Assembly: GCF_039793925.1 (NCBI RefSeq)
Contig: NZ_JBAMME010000260.1
Coordinates: forward strand, 1 to 31,743
Source: Thermogutta sp039793925
GTDB taxonomy: Bacteria; Planctomycetota; Planctomycetia; Pirellulales; Thermoguttaceae
Reading direction: 5' to 3'
Length of the DNA stretch: 31,743 nt
Position numbers and translations under genes: made by a program. Below, one piece after another: positions 1 to 8,908 of this stretch (positions within the stretch are counted from its first letter, which is position 1; each line of letters starts with the position of its first letter). The notes under the pieces were generated by a model. The model worked only from the letters and a program-made list of their open reading frames with translations, had not been told where the DNA came from and did not search any database.

Positions 1-78
1 GATTAGACGACTGTATCAAGTTGCAATGCGGCACACACGAAACAATTAGACATTCGTGGACATTGAAAGGTTTCACCC

Positions 79-1074
79 ATGCGTATCCTCATTACCGGTG
101 GTGCGGGGTTTATCGGTTCTCACCTTTGTGATGCCCTCATTGCGAGCGGGCATTCGGTGACTGTTCTCGATGATTTTTCCACGGGACGTCATGAAAATGT
201 TGCGCACCTGGAAGGTCATCCCCTGTTTGAACTGGTCTGCGCCGACATCGCTGATGAGGGCATCGTCCGCGAGTGCGTGGCCAAGGCCGATCGGGTCTAT
301 CATCTCGCCTCGGCGGTCGGTGTCCGGCTCATCGTAGAACAGCCAGTACGCACGATCGAAACGATTGTCCATGGCACTTCAGTGGTGATGAAGGCGTGTT
401 CCCGTTATCGCAAGCCAGTGCTCATCACGTCCACGTCGGAGGTCTATGGCAAATCCACCAAGGTCCCATTTTCCGAGGACGATGATCTTGTCATCGGGCC
501 GTCGTACCGCCGCCGTTGGGGCTATGCCTGTTCCAAGGCCCTCGACGAGTTTTTGGCCATGGCGTACTGGCACCATTCGCGGATGCCCGTGGTTATTGTG
601 CGGTTATTCAATACGGTGGGTCCGCGGCAGTCCGGGCAATATGGAATGGTGCTCCCGCGATTTGTTCAGCAGGCCCTCAAGGATGAGCCACTCACAGTGT
701 ATGGCGACGGAAGTCAAACGCGTTGTTTCTGTCACGTGAAAGACGCCGTCGGAGCTCTCGTCCGACTTATGGAATTGCCGGAGGCCAGGGGCCAGGTCTT
801 CAACGTGGGCAACCGGGAAGAAGTGTCTATCAAGGAACTGGCAGAACGCGTCATCAGTATCACGGGAAGCCGCTCGCAGATCCGGTATATCCCGTTCGAA
901 GAGGCCTACGGCGCCGATTTTGAAGACATGCAGCGGCGGGTCCCCGATCTTACGAAGATTGAAAAGGCCATCGGTTACCGGCCCCGGCATTCGCTTGATG
1001 ATATTATCCGCGATATTGTGGACTACTATGCGAGCAAGCTTGGACTAAACGTTCGTGCGGGAACAACGCGGTAG
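79..1074 (+). CDS. NAD-dependent sugar-nucleotide epimerase/decarboxylase (extended SDR)
   Basis: A 331-residue cytoplasmic extended SDR enzyme that should convert a nucleotide sugar for surface polysaccharide synthesis. The Rossmann glycine motif GGAGFIGSH is at residues 7-15, the TSTSEVYG strand at 117-124, and the YxxxK pair is Y149/K153. The glutamate in SEVYG (E121) sits where UDP-glucuronate decarboxylases and the ArnA dehydrogenase domain carry a catalytic Glu, and RRRWGYACSK resembles that group, so a decarboxylase (UDP-xylose synthase type) is my preferred reading over a 4-epimerase or 4,6-dehydratase. Length is normal. The ATG at 79 follows AAAGG at 66-70. It is the first gene of a same-strand series, and the next gene starts 27 nt downstream. 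The family is certain; the exact substrate is not. Confidence 0.9.
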   Translation: MRILITGGAGFIGSHLCDALIASGHSVTVLDDFSTGRHENVAHLEGHPLFELVCADIADEGIVRECVAKADRVYHLASAVGVRLIVEQPVRTIETIVHGTSVVMKACSRYRKPVLITSTSEVYGKSTKVPFSEDDDLVIGPSYRRRWGYACSKALDEFLAMAYWHHSRMPVVIVRLFNTVGPRQSGQYGMVLPRFVQQALKDEPLTVYGDGSQTRCFCHVKDAVGALVRLMELPEARGQVFNVGNREEVSIKELAERVISITGSRSQIRYIPFEEAYGADFEDMQRRVPDLTKIEKAIGYRPRHSLDDIIRDIVDYYASKLGLNVRAGTTR

Positions 1075-1101
1075 CAGTCAAGTGGGCATATCGGCGAGCC
1101 A

Positions 1102-2409
1102 ATGCACATTCTATTTCTAACCCATTATTTTCCGCCGGAGGTAAACGCACCTGCCAGCCGAACATATGAGCACGCCGTACGATGGGTTCGGGCAGGGCAC
1201 CGCGTGACGGTCATTACCTGTAATCCCAACTGTCCGACAGGTGTACTCTTCCCAGGGTATCGGAATCGGCTGTGGCCTCAGCAGGAGAAGATAGATGGGA
1301 TCGATGTCGTTCGGGTGTGGACGTATCTAGCGCCAAACGCGGGAACAATCCGACGCATTATTAACTATCTTTCCTATATGGTCAGTGCCATCTTCGCGGG
1401 ATTATGGATCAAACGGCCGGACGTCATCGTCGCCACCAGTCCTCAATTCTTTTGCGGTTGGGCTGGGGTGCTTCTCTCGCGACTGCGGCGCCGGCCGTTC
1501 GTGCTGGAAATCCGCGACATCTGGCCGGAATCGATCGAAACCGTGGGAGCCATCCGCTTTCGCCCGGTTTTGCGATTCCTCCAATTCTTAGAAAAGGTGA
1601 TGTACAGCTCGGCCGACCATATCGTGGCCGTCGGTGAAGGATATCGCCAGAAAATCCTGGAGAAAGTCAATATTCCGGAAAGAATTTCCGTGGTGATGAA
1701 CGGAGTCGATTTGGAACGATTTCGGCCCCAGCCACCAGACAGAGAACTTCGACAGCAATGGAACGGGGAGGGAAAATTTGTGTGCGCGTATGTGGGTACG
1801 ATCGGCATGGCCCATGGATTGGATGTCGTGCTAGAGGCTGCCGAACAACTGCGGGCCAGCGGGCGCGATGATGTTGTTTTCTGGTTAGTGGGCGAGGGGG
1901 CCAGAAAGAAAGAACTGGAAAACGAAGCACAGCGGCGGGGCCTGGACGGGAGAGTCATATTCACCGGCCGGTTGCCGAAAGAGGACATGCCTCGGGTTAT
2001 TGCCAGTGCCGACGCCTGTTTGGTCCACCTCCGAAAAACGGAGCTTTTTGAAACCGTTATTCCCAGCAAAATATTTGAGATGATGGCGATGGGCAAGCCC
2101 ATCATCATGGGTGTGCGTGGAGAAGCCTTGCGGATCGTGGAAGAAGCGGGGGCGGGTGTCGCGATGGAGCCGGAATCTGCCGAGTCGCTTCTTGAGTGTA
2201 TCGAGCAGATTCGCCAAGGCGAAAACTTTTCCGGAAACTATGTTGTCCGTGTGAGGGATTATCTGCACACGAATTATTCGCGGGACTCGTTGGCAGAGAG
2301 GATGCTGGGGATTATCAGGTCACGGGTGATCGGCACAGCCGATTCGGCGCAAAAATGTGAAAAAAGCGACAAGACAAATGCCGTACCAGAAGTGCTCGCG
2401 CAGCCCTAG
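1102..2409 (+). CDS. Glycosyltransferase family 4 (WbuB/WcaI-like)
   Basis: A 435-residue GT-B glycosyltransferase that would transfer a sugar from a nucleotide donor to a lipid-linked or polysaccharide acceptor at the inner face of the membrane. The N-terminal acceptor domain opens with HYFPPEVNAPASR (residues 8-20), typical of the WbuB branch of GT4. The C-terminal donor domain contains YVGTIGMAHGLD, LVGEGARKKEL and, near residues 314-333, the ETVIPSKIFEMMAMGKP segment in which GT4 enzymes bind the donor nucleotide. The last ~25 residues are polar and look like an unstructured tail. The ribosome site before ATG 1102 is weak (GGCGAG). The gene lies between a sugar-nucleotide enzyme and a heparinase-like protein, fitting an exopolysaccharide operon. 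Donor and acceptor cannot be read from the sequence. Confidence 0.9.
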   Translation: MHILFLTHYFPPEVNAPASRTYEHAVRWVRAGHRVTVITCNPNCPTGVLFPGYRNRLWPQQEKIDGIDVVRVWTYLAPNAGTIRRIINYLSYMVSAIFAGLWIKRPDVIVATSPQFFCGWAGVLLSRLRRRPFVLEIRDIWPESIETVGAIRFRPVLRFLQFLEKVMYSSADHIVAVGEGYRQKILEKVNIPERISVVMNGVDLERFRPQPPDRELRQQWNGEGKFVCAYVGTIGMAHGLDVVLEAAEQLRASGRDDVVFWLVGEGARKKELENEAQRRGLDGRVIFTGRLPKEDMPRVIASADACLVHLRKTELFETVIPSKIFEMMAMGKPIIMGVRGEALRIVEEAGAGVAMEPESAESLLECIEQIRQGENFSGNYVVRVRDYLHTNYSRDSLAERMLGIIRSRVIGTADSAQKCEKSDKTNAVPEVLAQP

Positions 2410-2423
2410 GATAGTCTTCAATT

Positions 2424-4217
2424 GTGCGACAACGCCTTTCTCGCTACTACCACACCCTCCGCTATTATCGTCCCTCGCAGGTTTTTTATCGATTACTTGC
2501 GAGGGCAAAGCACCTCCGGGCGCCAGCGAGGATCCGTAGGCTGTGCCAGGAAAAGGGGCTTCGGGTAAGAACGTTTTTGCCAGGAATTGCTGAGCCGGTT
2601 GCCGAGGGACCGCGGTTGTTTTTGGAAAGGAATGGGGTCACTCTGCGGCTGCTCAATCGATTTTACGAAGGCCCCCTAGAGTTTCGATGGCAGGAACTCG
2701 AAAAAAGAATCCCCACCCGATTGGGGCGATTTCATCTCCATTACCACGAATTTTTTCTTCCCAAGTTTAGAGGTGACGACCGGCCTGCGCCGTTTGAGCA
2801 GATTTGGCAATGGATTGCCCAGTGGATCAGTGAGTACAGTCTTCCCTCGAGTCCGTACTCACCCGACGCCTGGCATCCGTATGTGGTATCACGGCGGATT
2901 CCTGTCTGGGTCAAGCTCTTCTCTCTCCATCCGCCAGATGAGCCGGTTGCTGGGCAGGTTCTCAACTCCCTGACAGCCCAGGCCCGCTGGCTCGCAAAAA
3001 ACCTAGAATTCGACCTCGGCGGCAACCATCTTATGCAGAATCTGCGGGCCCTTGCCGTGGCGGGCGTTTTTTTTCAGGGCCGCGAGGCAGAGCAGTGGTT
3101 ACACACTGTCACCACGATCCTGCCAAAGGAATGTGCCGAGCAGATTCTCCGCAGTGGTGAGCACTTTGAGCGCTGCCCGATGTATCATGTCGATGTCTTG
3201 CTGGCCCTAGCCGACATCTGTGACGCCCTCCAACGAGCGGCGTGGAAATCTGGCTGGTCACCGGAAGCGTCCGTCGAAAAAATGGCCCGCTTTTTGGGAG
3301 CGATTCTTCATCCCGACGGCCAAATTCCCCTCTTTGGCGACAGTACCCTGGACCTGACGCCGAGCCCCCGCGAAGTCTTTGCGCGTCTTAAACTCGATTT
3401 TCCAAATCTTCAGCCGGCGGGGGCGCAGTCGGGGATGGTGGGAGATTACTGGGTTTATCGTGAGGGGGGAAAATTTCTCATCTTTGATACCGGGCCGGTA
3501 GGTCCCGACCATTTGCCTGCTCATGCCCACGCGGATCTGCTCACGTTGGAAGCCTCGTGGGACGGCGAGCGGTTGTTCGTGGACACGGGTGTCTACGATT
3601 ACGAAGATTCACCGGAGCGGGCGTATTGTCGGAGTACAGCCGCCCATAACACCCTAGAGATTGACGGTCAAAACCAGTGCGATGTGTGGTCGCGATTCCG
3701 TATGGGTCGCCGCGGCTGGCCAGGGGTTCTACAATACGATTCCGTAGGCCCCTTCCACTACGCCTGGTGTACGCATAATGCCTACCGGCATGTGGGTTGT
3801 CCCGAGGTCAGGCGACTTGTCTTGTGCATCGAGAACGGACCGTGGCTTGTTGCGGACTGGGTGGTGGTGCGAGGCGAGACCCAATCGGCCAGTCGGCTCC
3901 ACATTCCAGGAGAATGGAAGCTTTGCAACGTTTCTGAGTCTTCCATCACGCTGGAGTCGCCACCGAGTCGGCTGGTTATCGAGCCGGGATCAGCTTCCGG
4001 CCACACCGGGCGACAAGGAGTTGCAAACTACTTCCCCGAGTTTGCTTCAAAAAAGCCGGTCCATGTGCTGGCGCTGGAGGCTAAAGGGGCCAACATCCTC
4101 TTATGGCAAATCCGTAGCGAGGACGCGGCGCCTGCGGGCTGTATGGTCGGTCACGAGATGGCAAGTTTCACATTCCGAGGACATGAGTGCATAGTCTTCC
4201 TAAAAGCGAGGAGTTGA
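2424..4217 (+). CDS. Heparinase II/III family protein (alginate lyase-like)
   Basis: A 597-residue protein with an N-terminal alpha/alpha-toroid-like half (about residues 60-320) and a C-terminal heparinase II/III beta-sheet half (about 340-590). The C-terminal half carries the family landmarks HAHADLLTLE (His367/His369) and STAAHNTLEIDG (His408, Asn409), followed by a Trp- and Arg-rich stretch. Members are polysaccharide lyases acting on uronic acids, but family members inside exopolysaccharide biosynthesis operons are also common and may trim or release the polymer. No clear signal peptide is visible: the N-terminus (MRQRLSRYYHTLRYYRPSQV) is basic. The start is GTG 2424, 14 nt after the previous stop, with AGGA overlapping that stop. 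Operon context supports polymer processing and not catabolism. Confidence 0.85.
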   Translation: MRQRLSRYYHTLRYYRPSQVFYRLLARAKHLRAPARIRRLCQEKGLRVRTFLPGIAEPVAEGPRLFLERNGVTLRLLNRFYEGPLEFRWQELEKRIPTRLGRFHLHYHEFFLPKFRGDDRPAPFEQIWQWIAQWISEYSLPSSPYSPDAWHPYVVSRRIPVWVKLFSLHPPDEPVAGQVLNSLTAQARWLAKNLEFDLGGNHLMQNLRALAVAGVFFQGREAEQWLHTVTTILPKECAEQILRSGEHFERCPMYHVDVLLALADICDALQRAAWKSGWSPEASVEKMARFLGAILHPDGQIPLFGDSTLDLTPSPREVFARLKLDFPNLQPAGAQSGMVGDYWVYREGGKFLIFDTGPVGPDHLPAHAHADLLTLEASWDGERLFVDTGVYDYEDSPERAYCRSTAAHNTLEIDGQNQCDVWSRFRMGRRGWPGVLQYDSVGPFHYAWCTHNAYRHVGCPEVRRLVLCIENGPWLVADWVVVRGETQSASRLHIPGEWKLCNVSESSITLESPPSRLVIEPGSASGHTGRQGVANYFPEFASKKPVHVLALEAKGANILLWQIRSEDAAPAGCMVGHEMASFTFRGHECIVFLKARS

Positions 4218-4299
4218 CATCGAACGTCTCGAATCCCATAGACTGAACATCGTTTCATCGGACGCGTCTTCTCAGGACCTTCTCGCATGGGCGGGGGTT

Positions 4300-6189
4300 T
4301 TGGTCATCGCCGCGCTTGTCCTCGTCGGACCGTTCGCCGAAGGCGCCACTTCACCAGTTTGGCTTAGTGCGCTGCAAGTGGGAGCGGCGGTGGCGGGTTT
4401 TCTGGGGCTCCTCAGCTTCGGGACGCGGGTTCGATTCCTCTGGCTTCCCATGGCTGTACTGGTGGTTGGATTGATTCAAACCTGGCCACTCCCTGGGAAA
4501 CTTGTGAAGGCTGTTTCGCCCGCTTCGTACCATGCCTGGAGCTTTGCCTCCAACTGTCTCGATCGGCCCCTTTCTCCTCGACTTTCCCTCGCGCCGGCCG
4601 CAACCCAATTAGCGATCCGCCAGCTTTTCTTAGCAGCTTTGGTATTTGCCATAACCGCCGAGCTGGCCCGCGACCGGCGGAAGGCACTTTTTCTTGGTGG
4701 AACACTTGCTTCAGTTGGTGGAGTCGTTCTTGCGTGGGGATGTGCGGAATGGCTGTTCAGACATGATGTGATCACCTCTCCGTCGGCACTGCGTTGGCCA
4801 TTCGGATACAAGAATCCCCTAGTTGATCCACTTCGCTCAGCCGCCTTCGGCCGCGTCCAAACTCTGCAGGTCGGGGGAGTTTCGCTCGCGCTGCCTTTTT
4901 GGGTTCTTGGCGACGGATTTGGCCCTTACTTGGTGAGTAATCATTTCGGCGGATGTCTGGAACTGACAATCCCGGTGCTGTTCTCCCTTCTCTGTTTGAA
5001 ACGAAAAAGACATACCCCGGCCGTTTCGCTTGTGAGAGCTGCATTGGGGATACTGGCTGTGCTCATAGCTGTCACCGCCGTCACCGTGCTGGCGTTGGGG
5101 GCTTCTGCCCGAGCCGCCACGGCGGGCGTACTGCTCGGATGCACCTGGGTGGCATGGCAGAGAAGTACCGGAATATGGCGGCGGCTCGGGGGGGCAGTTT
5201 TCTGCCTGGAAGTTCTTTGCTACCTGGGTCTTTTCATACTCTCTGCTTCAGGGAAAGTCTTAGCGCACAGAGCGGGGGACGACGGCACCACAAACACACT
5301 CGCGCTGATCGGCATGTGGATCGGCGGGGCGCAATGGCGTATCTCCCAGTGGGCTGTGTGTTGGCGAATGTTCCTGGCAGCGCCTATTACTGGAATCGGG
5401 ATGGGCAGCTATCGCTTCGCTTCACCATTTTATACCGACTCCGAGGTTGTTACAGCATTTGCCCATGCTGACTATATGCAGTTTTTGGCAGAGGGTGGTC
5501 TTTTGGGAGTGACTGTCCTCACTATATTCTTGGCTCATTTTTTAAAATCGGTGACGATACGAAGTTTCACGCGAGACTCCGTGGAGAACCCCCTTCTGGT
5601 GGGCCTTTGTGGGGGACTTGTCGCGTTTTTGCCTCATGGATTCGTTGACTGGAATCTCCACATCCCTGCCAATGCATTGCTGTTTGTTGTGGCATTGGGG
5701 CTGGTGGTTGGATTAGCGGGTCGAGAATCGGTGCGGCGTGTTTCGGACAAATCGATCGTTTCATTCACCAAACTGGGTATCACCGTCATCGTGCCCATCT
5801 TTTGTATCGCAGTGATTATTGGTGTGATCCGTTATGCGCGAGCCGAACGTTCTCTGGAACCTCTGCGTCACGCCCTGCTATTCAGCATGGATCCGAAAGC
5901 ACAAATACCATCCGCAGAGAAGACAACCCTTTTGCTCAATGCACTACCGTCTGCGCTGGAAGCGGCCCGAGGAACGTCCGCTTCAGCCGAAACTCCCCTG
6001 TTAATTGGGCTGGCCCATCTGTACGTGTCCCAGGGCAAACCTGGACCAGAGCTTCGGTTGGCTGAGGAAGCGTTCGGTCAAGCTGTGGCGGCTACCCCAC
6101 TTCGGGTGGATCTTTGCAGGACACTTGCGGAACTTCGTTTTTTACTCACAACTTGCGAGCGTAATGATGTGGACCATTCCGCGAAGTAG
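4300..6189 (+). CDS. O-antigen polymerase/ligase-like (Wzy/WaaL type) polytopic membrane protein
   Basis: A polytopic inner-membrane protein with about a dozen hydrophobic segments. It contains the Wzy_C-type segment around residue 365 (GIGMGSYRFASPFY, then FAHADYMQFLAEGGLLG) and a later PHGFVDWNLHIPANALLF helix pair. Such proteins polymerise undecaprenyl-linked repeat units or ligate glycans outside the cytoplasmic membrane. The last ~110 residues are soluble and helical, TPR-like. Codon 4300 is TTG and falls inside the first hydrophobic stretch, so the true start is probably upstream. The frame is open back to 4204 but has no ATG, GTG or TTG there. A GAGGAG site (4208-4213) points at an ATC codon at 4219, which would give about 656 residues. 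It sits between the heparinase-like gene and wecB. Confidence 0.82.
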   Translation: MVIAALVLVGPFAEGATSPVWLSALQVGAAVAGFLGLLSFGTRVRFLWLPMAVLVVGLIQTWPLPGKLVKAVSPASYHAWSFASNCLDRPLSPRLSLAPAATQLAIRQLFLAALVFAITAELARDRRKALFLGGTLASVGGVVLAWGCAEWLFRHDVITSPSALRWPFGYKNPLVDPLRSAAFGRVQTLQVGGVSLALPFWVLGDGFGPYLVSNHFGGCLELTIPVLFSLLCLKRKRHTPAVSLVRAALGILAVLIAVTAVTVLALGASARAATAGVLLGCTWVAWQRSTGIWRRLGGAVFCLEVLCYLGLFILSASGKVLAHRAGDDGTTNTLALIGMWIGGAQWRISQWAVCWRMFLAAPITGIGMGSYRFASPFYTDSEVVTAFAHADYMQFLAEGGLLGVTVLTIFLAHFLKSVTIRSFTRDSVENPLLVGLCGGLVAFLPHGFVDWNLHIPANALLFVVALGLVVGLAGRESVRRVSDKSIVSFTKLGITVIVPIFCIAVIIGVIRYARAERSLEPLRHALLFSMDPKAQIPSAEKTTLLLNALPSALEAARGTSASAETPLLIGLAHLYVSQGKPGPELRLAEEAFGQAVAATPLRVDLCRTLAELRFLLTTCERNDVDHSAK

Positions 6190-6243
6190 GTTTCCAAGTA
6201 GCCGAAATCGCTCTCGACTTCTCAAGTTGCGGAGACCAATCGG

Positions 6244-7368
6244 GTGATGGTAAAAGTCTTTGCCTGCGTTGTCGGTGCGCGGCCGAACTTCATGAAAATG
6301 GCCCCGATCCTGCGGGCACTCCGGGGCTATCCGGAGATCCGACCGCTGCTGATCCACACCGGGCAACATTACGATCCGCAGCTCAGTGACGTCTTCTTTC
6401 AGGACCTGGAGATGCCCCGACCGGACGTCCACCTGAATGTCGGTTCGGGAACCCACGCTCAGCAAACAGCCCGCATCATGGAAAAAATGGAAGAAATCCT
6501 CGTGGCAGGTCCGCCGGGCGGTGGCCGTTTCGACCGCGTCATCGTGGTGGGGGACGTCAATTCCACGATGGCGGCGGCCCTCGCGGCGGTCAAACTACAA
6601 ATCCCAGTGGCTCACGTGGAGGCCGGACTCCGCAGCTTCGACCGCACGATGCCGGAGGAGATCAACCGCCTCGTCACCGACAGTGTTTCTGACATGCTCT
6701 TTGTGTCCGAACCTTCCGGGATGGAAAATCTCCGCCGGGAGGGCCACCCGGAAGACCAGATCCATCTCGTGGGGAACGTGATGATCGACACGCTCCGTGC
6801 CTTGCTGCCCCGGGCCAGGGCCCTGGAGACGCTGGATCGACTCGGACTCACCCCAGAACAATATGGGGTGGTTACACTTCACCGCCCGTCCAACGTAGAC
6901 GATCCCCAGACGTTGGCAGGGCTGCTCCAGGTGCTGGCGGATATTGCAGGGGAGCTGCCGGTCGTCTTTCCTGTCCATCCCCGTACGCGGCAGCGGATCG
7001 AGGCCTTCGGGTTGGGACATTTGTTGGATGGCCAGAGAGCGCGGCAGGCTGCGCTCCGCGTGCTGCCGCCGCTTGGCTACCTTGAGTTTCTTTCCTTGAC
7101 CTCCCAGGCCAGGGTGATTATCACAGATTCTGGGGGCCTCCAGGAGGAGAGTACCGCCCTGGGGATCCCCTGTTTGACCGTGCGGCCGAATACCGAGCGG
7201 CCGATCACGGTGACGGAGGGGACAAGCACCCTTGTGGGAAGTGATCCAGTGAAGCTGCGGAGGTGTCTTGAAGACGTCCTGGCAGGCCGCTACAAGACTG
7301 GCCGCTGCCCAGAGCTGTGGGACGGCAAAGCCGCAGAGCGGATAGCCGGGGTCCTCGCAGCTCATTAG
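6244..7368 (+). CDS. wecB: UDP-N-acetylglucosamine 2-epimerase (non-hydrolysing)
   Basis: A 374-residue cytoplasmic enzyme interconverting UDP-GlcNAc and UDP-ManNAc for polysaccharide synthesis. All family blocks are present: VVGARPNFMKMAPILRAL near the N-terminus, HTGQHYD, VVGDVNSTMAAALAA, HVEAGLRSFDR (residues 124-134), MPEEINR, VTLHRPSNVDD, VFPVHPRTR (His245), DSGGLQEE (295-302) and VRPNTERP. Length matches the family. The start is GTG 6244 or ATG 6247; GGAGA at 6231-6235 is compatible with either. It is the last gene of the plus-strand polysaccharide series, 54 nt after the polymerase gene, and is followed by a hairpin at 7423-7448. It would supply ManNAc, or ManNAcA with a dehydrogenase encoded elsewhere, as a building block. 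Confidence 0.96.
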   Translation: MMVKVFACVVGARPNFMKMAPILRALRGYPEIRPLLIHTGQHYDPQLSDVFFQDLEMPRPDVHLNVGSGTHAQQTARIMEKMEEILVAGPPGGGRFDRVIVVGDVNSTMAAALAAVKLQIPVAHVEAGLRSFDRTMPEEINRLVTDSVSDMLFVSEPSGMENLRREGHPEDQIHLVGNVMIDTLRALLPRARALETLDRLGLTPEQYGVVTLHRPSNVDDPQTLAGLLQVLADIAGELPVVFPVHPRTRQRIEAFGLGHLLDGQRARQAALRVLPPLGYLEFLSLTSQARVIITDSGGLQEESTALGIPCLTVRPNTERPITVTEGTSTLVGSDPVKLRRCLEDVLAGRYKTGRCPELWDGKAAERIAGVLAAH

Positions 7369-7422
7369 CCATTTCCGCCTTTTCGCAAAGCTTTTTCACC
7401 CCTGGGCAATCGAGGGACCGAC

Positions 7423-7448
7423 GTCAGCCGAACGTCTGACCGGCTGAC
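7423..7448. terminator. Possible bidirectional terminator hairpin
   Basis: Perfect 8-bp inverted repeat, GTCAGCCG (7423-7430) and CGGCTGAC (7441-7448), around a 10-nt loop, followed by a weak pyrimidine stretch TTCTTCC. It lies between the convergent wecB (ends 7368) and the minus-strand gene ending at 7592, where a terminator is expected. The poor U-tract makes it only moderately convincing. Confidence 0.45.
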
Positions 7449-7591
7449 TTCTTCCGTCCAACAGAACTCTGAGAGCGTCTTCCTGCGGTGTTCCGCGCCG
7501 CAGCCTCGGGGGTGATCACGGCCCTAGGATGCTTCTCACCACTAGGCCCGTGGGGTCTGACGGACTGGATGCCGGCCTCGGCCGCGAGATC

Positions 7592-8364
7592 TCAGGGAGG
7601 GGTGGACTTCGTCTTGATAACAAGTCGCGACCCTGAGCGAAGAGCCTCCTCCACCGCGGCTGTGAGCATCTTCACGAAAACCTGCTTTTCCCGCTGATAG
7701 TCCTCCGGGGTTCCTCCCAGGATGAAAACTACCACCGAACGCCCGGGATTGACCAGCCGTCCCCCCGTCCCGCCAGTAGCACTCCCGGGGCTTCCGCTGC
7801 AGCAGCCAAGAGGATAGCAGGTTCCGTTGGAAAGCCTTATACACGACAGTTCGGGATCGTCAATCGGTATCTCATTGAGCTCTACCTTATCGAAATCCAG
7901 CAGCCGATAACAAAACTCGTGATCCGTGGATCCGCAAATGGGACATTTGACGTTGGTTCGCTGAGTTGCTGAACCGGAGTCGGATCGCCAATCGACCAAT
8001 ATCCGTAATTTCCGCTCCTGTCGAACCTGCCTGAATTCATCGGACAACCAACCCTGGAGTTTATCGGCTTCCTCAGGCGGGCGCCCGCCGCGGGCGGCCT
8101 GTGGTCTCATCGGCTTGGCTCCCGAGGCAATGGCCTCTATCTGTGGAGCCAGGCTCCGCCCCAACTGTTCTGCAGTCCGCCGATGCTGTTCGTCCCAGGC
8201 GAGGATTACCACCGCCCCATCAACACCNNNNNNNNNNCCCCCGGGTTGATCACTCTGGGAATGAGGGCCCGCCCCAGGCCACGCTCGGCAGCAACAGCCA
8301 GAGCAGCGGCTCCCAACGCAACGAGGGTCGTCGCGCCGATGGTCAGATTTCGCGGGGTGATCAT
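7592..8364 (-). CDS. Unrecognised one-TM protein with a zinc-ribbon motif, interrupted by an assembly gap
   Basis: I do not recognise the family. The N-terminal part (8364 to the gap) begins MITPRNLTIGATTLVALGAA and holds one hydrophobic segment, suggesting a signal anchor. After the 10-N gap a different nominal frame continues as GVDGAVVILAWDEQHRR and runs to 7592. Since the gap length is arbitrary, I treat both as one gene. The C-terminal part has a CPICG motif followed by more cysteines (FCYRLLD, NGTCYPLGCCSG), compatible with a zinc ribbon, then a VVVFILGG strand and a helical tail. The ATG at 8364 is preferred to the upstream ATG at 8409 because AAGGA lies ahead of it and the TM segment follows at once. 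It is transcribed alone, convergent with wecB. Confidence 0.65.
8228..8237. other. Assembly gap (10 N)
   Basis: Ten consecutive N, a typical placeholder of arbitrary length. It falls inside the minus-strand coding region, between a Pro-Gly end on one side and a Gly-Val-Asp-Gly start on the other, so a GC-rich or glycine-rich stretch is probably missing. Confidence 0.98.
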
Positions 8365-8449
8365 GCGTTGTCGTCCTTTTTCAAATGGCCGTTCGGGGGA
8401 ATTTTCCATGCAGCACCAGCGCTGCAGGAACTCGAAAATTCTAACAGTT

Positions 8450-8478
8450 AGTATAGCTTATTTTTACCAAAACGTCAA
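8450..8478 (-). promoter_or_regulatory. Sigma-70-type promoter for the minus-strand gene 7592-8364
   Basis: On the minus strand, TTGACG (8478-8473) is separated by exactly 17 nt (AT-rich) from TATACT (8455-8450). Each hexamer matches the consensus at five of six positions. The predicted transcription start, near 8443, leaves about 80 nt before the ATG at 8364. The surrounding ~60 nt are notably AT-rich against GC-rich flanks, as expected for a promoter. Confidence 0.65.
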
Positions 8479-8908
8479 AATTATAAACTCCAAAAACACG
8501 ACTCCCCGGGCGACCCGGAATGAAGCATGCTCGTCCTTTTCGGGCTCCTTTCGGAGTCCGCCACGAGACCCGGATGCCGTTTTCCCGGCGACCGGACGGG
8601 CGCCGTTAGCGAGGAAGGCGAAAGTCACACCGGAAGGGACGTGCTGGTCCTCGTTATTCGCTGTAGCGAGAGTGTTTTACGCAGATCCTAAGTCGTCGCT
8701 CGACCCAGCAGTCCCAGATCGAAAGGTTCATGAAGAAAGCTCGGCGAACCGTGCGCTACGGAAAAACGAACAATCGCAAGCAACTGGTGGTTGCCAGACG
8801 TGACCATTGAGAATCTGACCTATCGCAAATCTCTCCCCGCCTTTTGATTTCTCCCGCGTCAGTCGCACGTAAAACACGGAAGAGTGTGACTAGCAGGAGA
8901 ACGCGCCG
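8479..8908. other. Intergenic region with no supported gene
   Basis: About 430 nt between the divergent minus-strand gene and the plus-strand operon. Short open frames here lack ribosome sites and family signatures. I see no tRNA, repeat array or clear plus-strand promoter. Regulatory sequence for the downstream operon is expected here or just after, but I cannot point to it. Confidence 0.5.

Noticed and set aside
8183..8803. Plus-strand open frame across the N gap
   Set aside because: Antisense to the gap-split minus-strand gene and its promoter, with an artificial run of unknown residues.
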